A stretch of 64,000 nt of DNA from Paragonimus westermani. Its lineage: Eukaryota > Platyhelminthes > Trematoda > Plagiorchiida > Troglotrematidae. A program made the position numbers and the translations under genes. Each line of letters opens with the position of its first letter. The first letter of the stretch is position 1. Below, in pieces: positions 31,691-44,800 of this stretch. Below the pieces are notes generated by a model. That model was not told the origin of the DNA. It was given only the letters and a program-made list of their open reading frames with translations, and did not search any database. The DNA lies in contig QNGE01000430.1 in NCBI GenBank assembly GCA_008508345.1, positions 62,001-126,000 of the forward strand, in the 5' to 3' direction.

Positions 31691-33930
31691 AAACTAGACA
31701 GCATTATTGATTCTTGTATCCGTAAGAAGAATCCCCTCGGTGTTTCCAATCCTTGTGTCCTGTCTCCTTCACGTGATCCCTTCTTAGATTACCTCTTTGA
31801 GTTTCTACGTGTTTGTCACTCAAAACGCTGTTTATTAATCTTGCACTGGTGACCCATCAACTCAAGATACTGAGCATTTCGCTGTGTGCATTGACATCGG
31901 TGTCCAACATACCACCCTACAACCACCTGTCGATCAGTCTCTATCCACCATCCTTCAATCACGTTGCTTCTATTGGCTGTGTCATACACATGTAACTCAC
32001 ATGCATGCACCGTCCACAGACTTAACAAATTCTGGTTTGTTGTCAGCTTTAACCGACGGTTCCTTGTTCCTTGTATTTCCGAACAGCCTGTGTATCCCAT
32101 TTGCTGTCCACCTGTTATATTTGCGGTGAGCGTGAATAAATGAGGTTTGTTATGACAATATTAAGTCGATTATGTTATTAATGCAATCTTAGCAGCCGAG
32201 CCAACTGGTTTTGGCTTCTGGGACCCGATTTGTCTAAGCTTCACTCAGTGCTTTAAAGCTAACATTCTGATAATAGTTGCACCTATGCGTTTTGTCACCT
32301 GCTTTACTCGACATTTTTTGGGTTTGTTGATAAGGCATTCGCTCACAGTGCTTAATTTGTGAAGTACTCGATTTGACATCTCTGCCCCATTATTTTCCTA
32401 TGACCTGGACAGGACAACCGTGATTATATTTATCAGTAGTCTTTCCTAGGAAATCACCGCAATTCGTTCCCTTTGCTGAAAATGTGATTTTTTTTATATC
32501 TCTTGCGAATAATGTAGGTGCATTGCATCAGACTGCTTTGCAAGTAGTTAGCTGGCTTGAAAAGAAATGGTTGAAGCAATTTTCCCACTCAATCTTTCTA
32601 TTGTATGTTCAAGCCAACCACACAGGCTGGTTGAGAATAACACAACGCTTAAACAACGGATCTATTATCCATAAGGACAGTCGACGTGCAAGCGAGCGAT
32701 TCATAATACGAAATTGTAGTACACCGGAACGGCGAATGAGCGCACAGCGTGAGTCATGGGTTCAAGTGCACAGACCACCTGTTGATATCCATAATTGTTC
32801 AAACGAATGTTTGGGTAAATACGAGGGTTTACAACAAAAAGGGTGCAAATGATAATCGGAAAAAAATAAACAATGAGGATTACTGCACTACGCACACGGG
32901 TTAATTTTTCCTACCACGTCAGTGATTGACCGGCTGCTAAAACATTTCACTGTTGAGTTAATACGCTTCAGTACTATTGCTCGGAACACCTGGACTACTC
33001 TACCATGGACATTATTTGTTATCAAGTCCACAGCAGGATTTTACTGACAATCGATAAACCAGACATGACAATTTTATTTCCTTCATTTTATTTTAGTATT
33101 TTTGAAGCGTTTCGATTTGGATTCAGCAATGATTTTATTGAGGGTCAAACACGATGTAGTCGTACATAGCATAATCAATCTCAGCGAAGTTTGCAGAAGT
33201 CCACTGCCACATTCGTGAAATCCCTTTTAAGCACCCATAGTGCACTTTAAAAGATGTTTTAGTAAATGGGATTAGAGAATTAAGAAATTAGGCCAGCTTT
33301 TTCTCACTAATAGACTAGGGAAACGTAAATGGTCGTGAACACTTCGACGTGTGAAGCAGTTGTTCGGATCTCAAAAGAATATTCCATTTTTCGACAACCT
33401 TGTTTCTCATATACACGAAATTTTAACATCTCCCACTTCTAACTTACACATCATGAAGCCGGCCGACAGTGTTTTCGAAACGTTGACAGCTAATTCACTT
33501 CCCTACTTAGCGCTTCTGATCGCTCCTGCCTCATTTCAGCAATCATGTGATGTGTTTGCGGGGCAACTAGCTGCACTCACAATACGGATGCGATTAATGC
33601 TGCACAACATTTTGCATAGGAGTCGGTCATCGACCACTATGTTTTCACTCAATCGTTAGTGTTCTGATACATGGATCAGCGATACATCATTTTCTTAATA
33701 CATCCAAGGCCATCGCCCAAAGAAGTTTAGCCAACCATACTGTTTCAACTCCATTCCGGGAAACTCATTGGCCAAACCTCGAAGGAGACGACTGTCACAG
33801 GCTTACTTCCAAAATGTCGCTAAGCTTTCATAACACATAAGTCTACTTGTATCAGTTTTCTCATTGACACAGTTAATGAGGTGTCATCCCAACCAGCTAA
33901 GCTTATCCCGACAATCTTGCTGTTCACTTT
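31691..33930. other. Noncoding stretch with a diverged repeat
   Basis: No gene was recognised. Frames at 32484-32852 (122 codons) and 33351-33659 (102 codons) have no family match. About 32928-33000 resembles 37225-37300 in the same orientation; both contain gaccggct.ct and gctcggaacacct. This suggests an interspersed repeat of unknown class. Confidence 0.4.
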
Positions 33931-33939
33931 CATCGTTGG

Positions 33940-34178
33940 TAGCAGTGACATTGCTAGACTACATGCTGGCACTTTTCCGTTTGTTCGGCTATCTGAGGTC
34001 AATAATTTACGGTCGCTTGCTCGCTGATTTGTTGCGCTCCGATTTTTTGTCAAGATTTGCTTACAGCTAACTTTCACGGTCTACTGACAATACACGTCGT
34101 TATCCAGTATTCGGTGTTTTAATATTTTGGAGAATAGGCACGATTTTAATCTTAGAAACCTTTCAATCTCCTACATCT
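33940..34178 (+). repeat. LTR of CsRn1-type Ty3 element (copy A)
   Basis: Aligns in the same orientation with 54967-55217. Shared blocks are cgtttgttcg, ggtcgct, gatttgcttacagct against gctttgcttacagctt, gagaataggcacg, and the end ctcctacatctg against ctctacatcctg. A gag fragment follows about 180 bp later, so this is the 5' LTR of a truncated element and not a true solo LTR. Confidence 0.65.
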
Positions 34179-34359
34179 GAGTAAGTCGTTTTATTCTCCA
34201 CGAAGTTATTTGACATCACTTTCGTGCATTATCTGCTTACACACATGTATACATAATTTTCCCATCCACTTTTATGTTGAATACACAACTGTTGCTCTAT
34301 TCATTCATGGACCCGGAGCGTGATCCGATGACTGGTGCGCCTCTCAGCACTGCTCCACA

Positions 34360-34703
34360 ATCTTTGAAAATGAAATCCGCGCCGTGGTTTATGTGCCTAC
34401 AGGCAGGGTTCTTCAGTCAACTTCTAACTGCAGATCGGACTAAATGTGGCTCACCTCCCTAAAGTAGTTACGATACAAATGCTTGACCTCCTGCTCATAC
34501 CACTTATTGAGCTTAAGTACAAGCCACTTAGTGGAACAGTTATCAAGCAGATCACACCGTCCGATAGGTCCAGGCTGGTGCAGTCATTCAGAGATCTGCA
34601 GTTAAGCGACTGCAGCTGTCAGGTCCCCCATCCATGGATTAAACTCTCCTTAAGGATTTGTGGATGCAGCGTCTTCATATCAACACACAATCTATTTTTA
34701 TAG
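34360..34703 (+). pseudogene. CsRn1-type gag fragment
   Basis: Two frames joined by a shift at about 34450 read PWFMCLQAGFFSQLLTADRT and then ELKYKPLSGTVIKQITPSDR and SRLVQSFRDLQLSD. This is the order of conserved gag segments in CsRn1-clade elements: W-F--LEA-F, T-D-TKF, YD-LK--II, SDRSRL--LL--LQLGDR. The protein would be a nucleocapsid precursor. Here only the central capsid-like part survives, and no zinc motif follows. It belongs with the LTR at 33940. Confidence 0.6.
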
Positions 34704-37700
34704 CTGTTTTGACCGTATATAATCTCATAAATACAGCTTGCTTGCAGATCCTTCAGTATTCTTACTTTCCATATCGCGTTAGCGTACGACTGGGAAATCC
34801 TGGGTCGGACGAGCTTTAATCACGGTATACTCAGGGTGGTCTTAGTCTAGTGTACCGTATGTTTTCGTCCGGTATTTCGTGACTAAAATTACATCTCAAA
34901 GCATTCCAGGTATCACAAGCTAGTTAACTATCACTGAGCACATCACCAGGGAGATTAGAAGTTATGGGTTTATTGCGTACACTTGACATTGAAACGTCCA
35001 TAATACAAACAACCATCTGGACAGGTCCAGTGGGTTCAAAGATTAGATATTTTGCCGGCTTGCAGTAAATGGTTTGCTTGTTACTGAGCCTTTTTGCACA
35101 CATAATGTTTAATTAATTAATTAGCCAAATCACTAATATTTTGTCAATCTGTCTTTACTTCACTTACGACTGTCTCAACTGTCAACGTAGTCCACACAAC
35201 CTGGCGGTTAAGCAGTTGTCCATTGCTTTGCTTATCCACCGTCTTGGGTTGGACTTTTAGTTAAGGCAAAAATGACTTTCTTCATCAATACTAGTGGGAT
35301 GACGTATAGATTATTTGTTACTATTCGTAATTACTAGCGGAACTTAGCTGCTCTCAGCTGGCGCACAGATCCACATTGAAACTTTACACGAAGCGGTACG
35401 ACGTACAGCTACAACCGATTGTTTTGAGAACGTAATTTCATTTTTCCGAAAACAACAAGCACGGTAAAGAATCGATAGACCATTTCTGAAGCTAGTCATC
35501 TTAGTTTCTGGTCATTCATTAAAAAATGGAAACTTGATGAAGTGACTGTGTTGATAACGATCCAGTTGACTTTTTTTAAAGACATCGGATAACATGAAAT
35601 GAGGGATAAGGTTTGTAAACTCTCTTTCGGTTTGCCCGTACATACATGTATATTCGAACCAGCAAACAGTTTACACTCTAACATCTTATCATTGTCCACC
35701 GTCGAATAGGTTGGTCACATAAAATTTGGCATCAGCATTGCTAGTGTCCCCGCCATTACTAAACCCGTCACAATGAAACATAAATTTATTTTCTTAATAG
35801 TCATTTTAAAGTGAAGATAGCGAGAATGTTGGAATGAAAAAACGCGTTGTATCAAATCACATGTGTCAATACGTTGCATAGTCTACCAGAATAATTTGAG
35901 TTCTGTAAACAGTACGTTATTTACTAGTCTAACAACCTCATCTATCCTGACGCAGTAAGATTGTGCTCGATTGAAGCCCATTCTCTCGCGGCCGTTGATC
36001 TAAGACTGTTTATTACATTACTGAAGCCACCAGTTTTTGGGTTGTATTCAAGTTTCTTATTTTCTTAGGAAGCTGTTCCCAATTTATCTGTCAGTTCGGC
36101 ATTTCGGACATTCATGGGAAGATTTGGTTTTCACTGTTCCGATTGATCACAAACCCTTTGTCTTTGCGGCCATCTCCTAACCGGACAGACATACCTCTAA
36201 GTGACATGTCGTCTTGATTTCATCGAAAAAATTTGCGACAGACATTCGTCAAATTCCGCGGTCAGGTAATAACACCACAGACGCACTCTTCTGATTGCAC
36301 ACTGATGTGGTTTTATATTCATCTGATATAAGCCTTGAGAAATTCACATAAGGACAACTCAACAATGAAACGTTGTCTCATTCCGAATTCTGCTCATCTC
36401 TTCGGTTGTCCAGGATTCCCTTCCTTCACTCTCGTTCTAGTATTGTGTGCGGCATATCTACACCCAATGCTGGACCATCTGACTTAAAATAGACCCTTAT
36501 CCACCTGCTTACATTCGCTCTCAAACCTCGGAATATACGAAGCACTCAAACCAGCTTCTCCTTGTTATGTTTGAAACAATACACGCTCATTTAGGCTAAA
36601 TTCTGTGAAAGCTGTCAGAGTAACAGGATCCAACTTTACTTAGTATTATCATCTAACCATATCCCATAACACAATCTCGATTCTGGCACATTCCTCTGGA
36701 CCATTCAGAGTAACATCATGCTGGAATAAGTATTTCATTGTCGATCGGGCTGGAAGGTTTGATACCGTCGATATTTACTGTCCGAATGGGCCTATAAGAA
36801 CAATAATTTCACGCAATCAACAGCCACCTCAACATGTTAATTCGCAACTAATCTTGTCGTAATTACTTCCGAAAAGTTTTTACAATTCCATCTACTTCAC
36901 CACCCATAATCCCATTCCCACCCGCAGGCGCCAGTTACCTGCCAACGCAGTCAACCACTGGCACAGATAGACACTTTAGTCGCTGTTCGTTTTTGCCAAA
37001 TTGTTTCAGTGTTGCTTAATTTGATTTCATTAGAGCAACGCATATTTCAGGTGTCCTGGGAGAGGAAAATTGTCTTGTCTTGAGTGTTTTCTGCTTTATT
37101 TTGGTAACTTTGGGTAATTATAGCATGGGATCGTATCTAAGGATTTGATTGACTGTGAAAAATAGATGAATCACGTTTCTAAATAAGCCTTACTAGGCCT
37201 ACGCGTTGGTCCTTCCTACAACGACTATAACTGACCGGCTACTGAAGCATTCCATTTCACCGTTATTGCTTTCAAAATCAAATACGCTCGGAACACCTCG
37301 ATCACTTCCCCCACAACGTTGGAAGTTTCGTGAACATTGTTTGTTCTCGATGAGTTCAGACCCTGACTCTATTCGTTATTTTATATTGGGACTTATTCTA
37401 GTTTTCTTTTGCACTACAAAAACCGCTGAAGATGAGGATCACCGGTTTTTTGTTTTACGCCGGAAGCTGCTACGGAAACACAGAAAGCCGAACGGAGTGT
37501 GGTGCTATTTTCATAATTTTCTCCTGATTTTCAGGCTAAGATAATGCCGGATGACGTTTTCAAGGCTCATGAGTTGATGTTTCAGACGAGAACCCGTAAA
37601 GACTAACAATAAGGTGGATTTGGCTCGGTTTGGCGCTGTTCAAGTAGGGATATATAAGGGTATAGACTTTTGCCCGGAAGTTCTAGTAGACAACAACTCT

Positions 37701-40700
37701 GACGTCTATAGTCCGGTATGAGACTGCTAGTCGTGTGAATCATGAAGTTCAGGAAGTGTTGTCAGTGTATGTGCTGTTTGTAGACGTTGACAAACCCGTA
37801 CAAAATTGGTGGTACGACATGTAGCGGAAGGTTTAGAGCAACCCAGGGTTAAACTGGCTCTTTTTAACCGTAATCATCCCAAATACCTGAAGTTCATACC
37901 GGTGTTTGAGATAAGTTTGATGATGTCTTATCTACCTTCTTCATTACCTTAAACACTATATCCCCAGGTATATGAAAATCTGCATAACACCGGCATCTGA
38001 TGATGGCTACAAGAGACAGGGTAGCCTTCCAAAATACCCTTTTCAGTGGATGCATTATGAAGACATGTCGCTTCTGGGAGATTTGTTGAACGTGGCTGAG
38101 TGAATACCACACCACGCAGGTGTTCTAGCTACCCCGGATACTCTTTCAATATCCTAAAACGAAAATGTTCACTCACGTGGTAGTTCCCCAGAGAAACAAA
38201 GTGCTCGAATTTTCCTGTAGTGGTCGTTACGGCCAATGACTACCAAAAGACAGCACAACCGTTTGAGATCACTTCCTCAGCTTTTCTCGTCAGCTTTAAT
38301 TTAAGGAGGACTGATAATTAGTGTGGCAACATGAATGACGAAATCCTTGAGCATACAATTGAGTGCAACTTTACTGTGAATGGCTGTCTGTTCTAGGTTA
38401 AGATGACAATACATTTGTTTTGTCAAAATCGCGCACCACGTGCACAGGGTGGCTTTCGGTTGAGGACGGGACCAATCAACTTTTCGAATTGGTTGGTGAG
38501 TGTTCTACAGTCCAAACTCATTGAAGTTGTAAGAGATACAGGTCTAAATATGCATGCTGAAATTATCCTGGATGTTGAATAGATTCACTTATGTTCTTTT
38601 GATGATCTTGCAATCAGAACAGATCTACCATATTCTGTACGCACAATTTACTACTCAGCTGCTGTTGTCCGACAGGTTAATTGTGCGAGCATTCTGCGAA
38701 ACTGGTTTTTGAGAAGTTATTTTTGTACATTTGACGATGTACTAAGTGCTGAACGGCTTATCTCTTGCTGTCTGTTACTGTACCGCTTTTATGATGCCCC
38801 TTGGTAAGGCACAGTAACCTACCCACTAAGTCAGCTGGAACTGGGTGTGCAATAATATACTTTGACTGGGGAAGTATTTGATGAAAAAGGGCTTTTTACG
38901 ATATTAGTGTCTGGACAAATATAAGTTTTGTCTTCCTCTGCATACACAATGCTTCGAAAAGTTTCAATACCTTCGTCGTGAGTAGATCGCTGATGATCTG
39001 TACTGTTCAGAGTTAACGGTTATATTTTGTAAATTCGTTCTTCTACGTTTTGTATACACCATTTTGTTAACTACATCCGTATCTTTGTTTGGAAACCTCA
39101 CCAGCATTTTTGAACTGCATTGGTTACAAGAATAAACATAGGTTTCTGCACTTCGTCTCCCTTTCCCCCTAGTTACATGGGTCGTTGGCTGATGAATTAA
39201 TCGCATGGTGAATTTTTTTGGCTCCGCGTATCTGCCGACCTATCAACGCCAAAGGTTTTATCATCCCACACTGCGTGGGGAACTGTTCATCTGATGTTAT
39301 CTGACTCTACTCTCTTGCGTTGTCTTTCTTCCATGTGTGATGATATTTTCAGTTCAACAGACCACAACTTGCCAATCAGTCGTCCTGTTCTATGTCGATA
39401 CGTCTTTTATTTCATCTGTACGCATGTTCTTCGCATCCATTTTTTGTCGTCACAGTTTCCGTTGTTCTGATTTCCTTGATCGTTTTTGTCTTTTAATTGA
39501 TTAGGCTATTACCGATTCATCAGTTGCCGTCCATCAACAGTGGAAACATAAATGATCAGTGGAAACTCATAAGGTCCTGACCTCTCAGGATGCTAATGAA
39601 ACTCTATAGTTGGCGGGTACAACATTTTTACAAAACCCGTCACGACCACGGCAGTGTAACAACGGAGTAATGGACGACCCTGAAAACTCATAGTTAAGGC
39701 TCATTTCAGCTTAAGTGAACGCCAAGATACGCTCCACAGTCAACATATCAGTTTTTGTGGTATTCTGACTAGGTCGAGCAACTGACGGCTGGTGTGTGGT
39801 TTCGACAACACACTGAACGGAGACCACTGGATACACCATTCTCGTAATGAGGAGCGGTGTGGGAGTAACAAAGAATGGCATTTAATTCAGTGTGGTATGT
39901 AGGTAGAGTGTGTGGTCACAAAGCGAAGGTATTTTATTACAAGCAACTATCAGTTTGGTTGTTAGAGAAGAGTCTCGAAAACCAGAGCACTACCTTTAAA
40001 CCTAGGTATGTAACCCACGCTAAACTTCTGGCTGACAGTGTTGCGGATCCCTGCGCCCGAAAGAAATCTTCTCTGTGCGTTCCTAATCCTTATACGCTTT
40101 GTCTCAGTGACGTGATTACTTCCTCACTTATCTCGATTAGTTTGTGGTTTTCACACTGTTTCACATTTATTTTGCTACTCTCGTGTAACTGCCGCATCAG
40201 ACCGCACTGTAAATCTTTGTCTGGCTTGACAAAAATGAGTGTTGATTCTTCCTACGTAAATGATTAACAGACAGCTGAAATGTTTCATTGTTAGATTATA
40301 TTTCAGTTCTATTGTCTCGCAGCAACAACTACGCTTGGCACACTGATTACTCCCTAATATCACTGGGTCTAGGTGTTAAGAAACCATAGCTTTTGTCTTG
40401 TGAGTTGACGCCAAAAATCGGAAAGCGCTTTCTAAATCAGCTACAGATCACTCGGTGAAACGTTGTTGATAATGAAGGCGGTCTTCTTAACTTAGCAATG
40501 TACACCAATATCTTGAGGTATCGTGTAATTTTGGTCAATTACGGATCCTGATAATCGACAGCACGTTCAAGCATGCGGCTTCTTAAGAATAATGTTGGGT
40601 GTATGACAACGTATTTAACTCGGAGGATTGTTCGGTTTGACACTGGCGTAGGCTCACGAACGGCTGCGGAAAGAACGGTAGTTAGTTTCTCACAGAGACT

Positions 40701-40850
40701 TTCAACGGAGTGAGAGGGAGTGAAGTTTTTCCAAGACTGCGTTGCCAAGTGACCAATTAGTTTCTCTGCATTCATTTTGCGAAAGTTTGTACGATTACCA
40801 CCCTTTGAACAGACAAGTCTCGTGTAGCGAATGGAGTAAAATGAGACGAT
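34704..40850. other. Noncoding stretch, no gene supported
   Basis: About 6 kb without a recognised protein. The frames at 37206-37544 (112 codons) and 39875-40267 (130 codons) were read and not recognised. A diverged repeat shared with 32928 lies near 37225-37300. Confidence 0.5.
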
Positions 40851-40854
40851 TACT

Positions 40855-41177
40855 TGATCACTGAGTCAGAGTTGTCCGGTGATTTCAAGGACACCAATCA
40901 CAAGCTTCTCGTTAGTGAATATGTAGTCCATCTGCGACGGGTTATGGTCAGTACCTCACCGATTAGGACCAGAAATGTGCTTTGTGAAGCCCAATACTTT
41001 GATTGTGTAAAAAAAGTCGTTCAGACTGGGTTTTTCATGCCTGCATATGAGAAAACAGGAAAGCCAATTTCAGATAAGTTAAATTCACCCATCAAGAAAA
41101 TATGGAATAACGTCATTGTGGACAATCTTTCTAAATTGCATCAGGAGAAAATGGCGACGATAGAGCATCCCTACTAG
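40855..41177 (+). pseudogene. Ty3 (CsRn1-type) integrase C-terminal fragment
   Basis: A 107-codon frame begins ITESELSGDFKDTNHKLL and continues SEYVVHLRRVMVSTSPIRTR. This resembles the region after the integrase core in CsRn1-clade pol (LPGEF..., then a helix -V--LR-VM--- P--TR). The rest (MPAYEKTGKPISDKL) is not clearly related. There is no catalytic core upstream, so it is an orphan fragment. Confidence 0.45.
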
Positions 41178-41614
41178 CCAATGGTTGGAACCATTTAGGA
41201 GAATCATTCACCAAACTGTTTTCGAAATCGCAGAAGGTACCATATTGTTCTAAAATAAGGCCTGAAGAGAAGTGTCGGCGTAGATGGCCGATATCCTCTA
41301 CCATACTTCTGTATTCTGAAAGGCGAGCTCAGAAACTAGTTAGGAGGTGTTGGACCACGATTTATATACAGCAACGATCCGGGGTTTTGCGGTAGAACAG
41401 GGCTCACAAAGTTGTAGTGTTTTGTCTACTAATCCAGGCAATGGTAAACAAGTGAGTGTTATCCTGGGATTGTAAATGAGGTGGTTTATTCACAATGCAA
41501 CCACGGTGGTTGTCTCTGACTTCAAAGGAGCTGACTTTATTAAGTTTTCTAGACCTTCTTTTGTCCTCGACAGGTTCACAATGGTAGTAGTATGCATACG
41601 GCAACCGGCTCTTA

Positions 41615-41884
41615 TTAATGTCCGTTCTTCTTTGAAACGGACAGAGTGAAACGAACCCTCCCCAAGAATAATGCAACGTCGATAGCGTCCAGGTGTATGC
41701 GGTGCCCCCTCTTGCTAGTTGACTGTAATTTGGAGGAATCACGGACGGGTTTCACCGGGGTGCGTGTTGGGGCGTAGGATGCGATGAATACGCCGCATTT
41801 GGAAGTTAGTAAAGGTAGCTGACAAGAATCACTGCCGGCTCCAGTCATTTCTGGGGCAGTCTTTAGGGGGAGTCTGTGACACAC
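41615..41884 (-). pseudogene. Possible LINE endonuclease fragment
   Basis: The minus-strand frame contains CHRLPLK and then LLTSKCGVFIASYAPTRTP. This resembles the (A)-ISAYAPTM motif of apurinic-type endonucleases in non-LTR retrotransposons, where the tyrosine lies in the phosphate-binding region. No RT or other endonuclease motif could be found nearby, so the call rests on one short motif. Confidence 0.25.
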
Positions 41885-44800
41885 TTAGTGACAACAGTGT
41901 AAGATCAGTCAGTAAGACTAAATCCCTTGCTAGCGAGCTTTCTTCTTTGTCGTTCAGCCCACGATATAACGGAGTACACCCGGGCCCCCACAGTAGCCCA
42001 GTAGTTTGCGTGCCGCTAGTAGAACAACTTCCGTCGAACTAGATGTCGATAGCACGACCGTTAATAACCAAAGCTTGTCAGCATGTGTAAATCCAGTTGT
42101 CTGGCCAACCTCGTGATAGATTTTTCGAGGCGCGGATTAACACTCACTGTTTTTTACAAAAGCTCTCTCAGGGCTCTCTATCTTGTTGACTAAGAACACT
42201 TGCATTACATTTCCCACACTACTGGCCATTCTAACTTTAATTCCCTGTAGATACTAAGTGAAATGCAACTAACTTATGTGCACTAATATTAGATTGTGGT
42301 CCATTCCATCGAGGAGACGTTGTAGTACAAATTACGTCTGAGGTTGTAAAATACAAACCAACAATAAGCAAATATCAAAAGTATGCCCAATTTGACGTGC
42401 ATTGGCCAGCATGGGCTCGTTCGCAAATTTCATGCTGGGCTGGCCGAAACGGTGTATGTCTAGGGTCATTCTGAGCTGTTAGGCTTCCACAATGTGAAGA
42501 GCTCGGAGGACTTAAAGTAACAGGTCACAAATACAATAATAACGAAACATTTCTCGTTAGCTGGAACCTGGAAACTTGATAGATCTTCCGCTGAACGATC
42601 TCTTGACGAGCTTTTCCGGAGGTTCAGCAAACATACTCGAACATTCCAAAATGTCTTAAATGTAAAGAGAAACAGGAGGTGAGCAACCTGAAGGAAGTAT
42701 GACAGGTCGAGTCAGCACCAATCGGGTTGAAGAAAGCTGGTAACGTAAGTTTGCTGAAGGCGGTGTAGCGTGCGCAGGGATTAGGCAGACAACACTGTTG
42801 GCTTGGAGGTATTCTAAATGTGCTAAACAAAGTGGACGGTTAATCGAAAACGCGTCCAAGCCGTCTCGTGTGGCTTGATAAAACATTTGTAAACTGCAAT
42901 GAAGATTGATATGGTTTCCGTACCAAAGGGCATATAGGAGCGACCGTACAGCATATACGTTGGGTTTCGTTGTACTTTTTTGCAGTACCAATGTTAGTCA
43001 GTTCTTGGCTAGGATATGCTGCTGTAGAAGACGCACTTATAAGGGCGATCGACAGGCAGTGTTCTAGAAACGGGTCTTGCGCGCTGAACGTGTTCTGGCA
43101 GAAAGATGATATCTGTTGATAAGTCCAAACTGTACCAGAAGACTGAAATGTGTGGAGATTTGTAACCCCGTGCGAGAAGAACCTAACTGTTAATGATTTC
43201 GTGGCAAGCACTGGTGGTTTTAGTGTTATGACGTCGAATCCAGGGTGCGCATCGGGCTATCGCCACACTTTTTTGAAGATTTCCCACATGGAGCTGAAAA
43301 ATTTGTACCGGTTGTTTGGACGAGTTCGCACTAGGCGAAGTCAGATGTTGAGTCCGTGCGTCGACCGCAGTGCAGCAAGAGGATTCGGGATCAAGATAGT
43401 TCAGTAAGGCCGCGTTGGCTACTGGGTCGCAAGATGGAGTAGATTAAGCTGCCGGATAGTATCAAGGAAACTGTGGACATCACAACATAAATTTGGAAGA
43501 AGAAATTTCCGGCAAAGTCGCTAAATAGTCTCATATCTACGTAGTGATGAGGACGTTCGTAAGTAACGAACTCGAAGCGGATGAAAGTTACAGCTATACA
43601 ACGACGTACGTGGTACATAAAATGGAAGTGAGTAAAGGCTACCAAAAATTTACGGAAATGTGCAAACTCAAAAGGCTTAATGTGTCTGACGGCTCTGAAA
43701 CTGTGTTCAATGCATCGGGATTCTTTGGTCAGATGCGAAATTCGGGCAAGTAAACATCCTTCATTGTGTGGTTTGGAATTAGGACAACCAGGTGGTGCGA
43801 GGCGGTGAGATTGTGGTAACCAGTGACAATTACGCACCGCACAACCATCAGTAACCTTGCGTGAAAATTTGTAAACATAAAAATACACACCGAGAAAATG
43901 GCGTCTAAACAATACAATACCTATGAGACGACGAAACAGGAATACGGATACCCCCACTGTTGGTGAAAATTGTTGAAATGCATATTAGGATACATAGCGT
44001 CATCAAAAATAGACAGTGGGTCCATTCAAAAATAGGGGTTACTGAATTAACATTCACAATGTAGGCTGAGGCGGACTAAGGCAAGTTTGTAGAAATTCCA
44101 AAAAAGACGTTAAAATGACGAACACACCAATTTGCTGTGATAATCAAAAAGATGAACGATCTGAATAGGTTTGATTGTCGGGGCCAACAAACTTGTGGTG
44201 AGTCGACGATAACGCGTGTCGCAGAAACGTCACGAATCGGGATCACTAATTTTCGATTGTAAATGGATGAAAAATCTCTGAAGAAGATATTGTATACTAG
44301 ATCTAAACATGTGGAGTGGACAAATGTGAACACACCAGACATCCACGCACTACTAACTTAGAACACCTTCTTTGAAAGCTACACGAACTGAGGTTTCAGT
44401 AGCCGTCAGACCGAAAGAACGCGACAGGGTCTGAAAACAAACCATGTTTCCAGTAATGTTTGAAAATCTGATGAGTATCTAGATTTGACCTGATCTGGGA
44501 TCAGCAGCAGCAGCAGCCACGAGAGGAGAACGGAAACAATTAAGGGGGTTCGTGTTCACTGGGTGTTCGGACTTGCCAACCGACACACATCATCACTTGA
44601 TCGCTACCACACACATGACTGTTGGTGGGTGCACCTGAATTTGCTGACTGGCCTGAGGTTACGCGTGTCTTTTCGGGCCATCAGCTTTCATTATATCTCC
44701 GTTTCATTGACTGGTTACACTTGTCATGAAGTTAGCTCCTACGTTTTCATATCGTACTCAAAAAGTTTCTCCGGTTCTATGCTAACGTGATACGGAAATT

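Noticed and set aside
32484..32852. 122-codon frame as a gene
   Set aside because: No known domain. It starts in AT-rich sequence and has no exon-like boundaries.
43391..43957. 188-codon minus-strand open frame
   Set aside because: No family resemblance, an odd composition rich in Phe, His and Arg, and plus-strand frames opposite it. Probably a chance frame in a G+C-richer patch.
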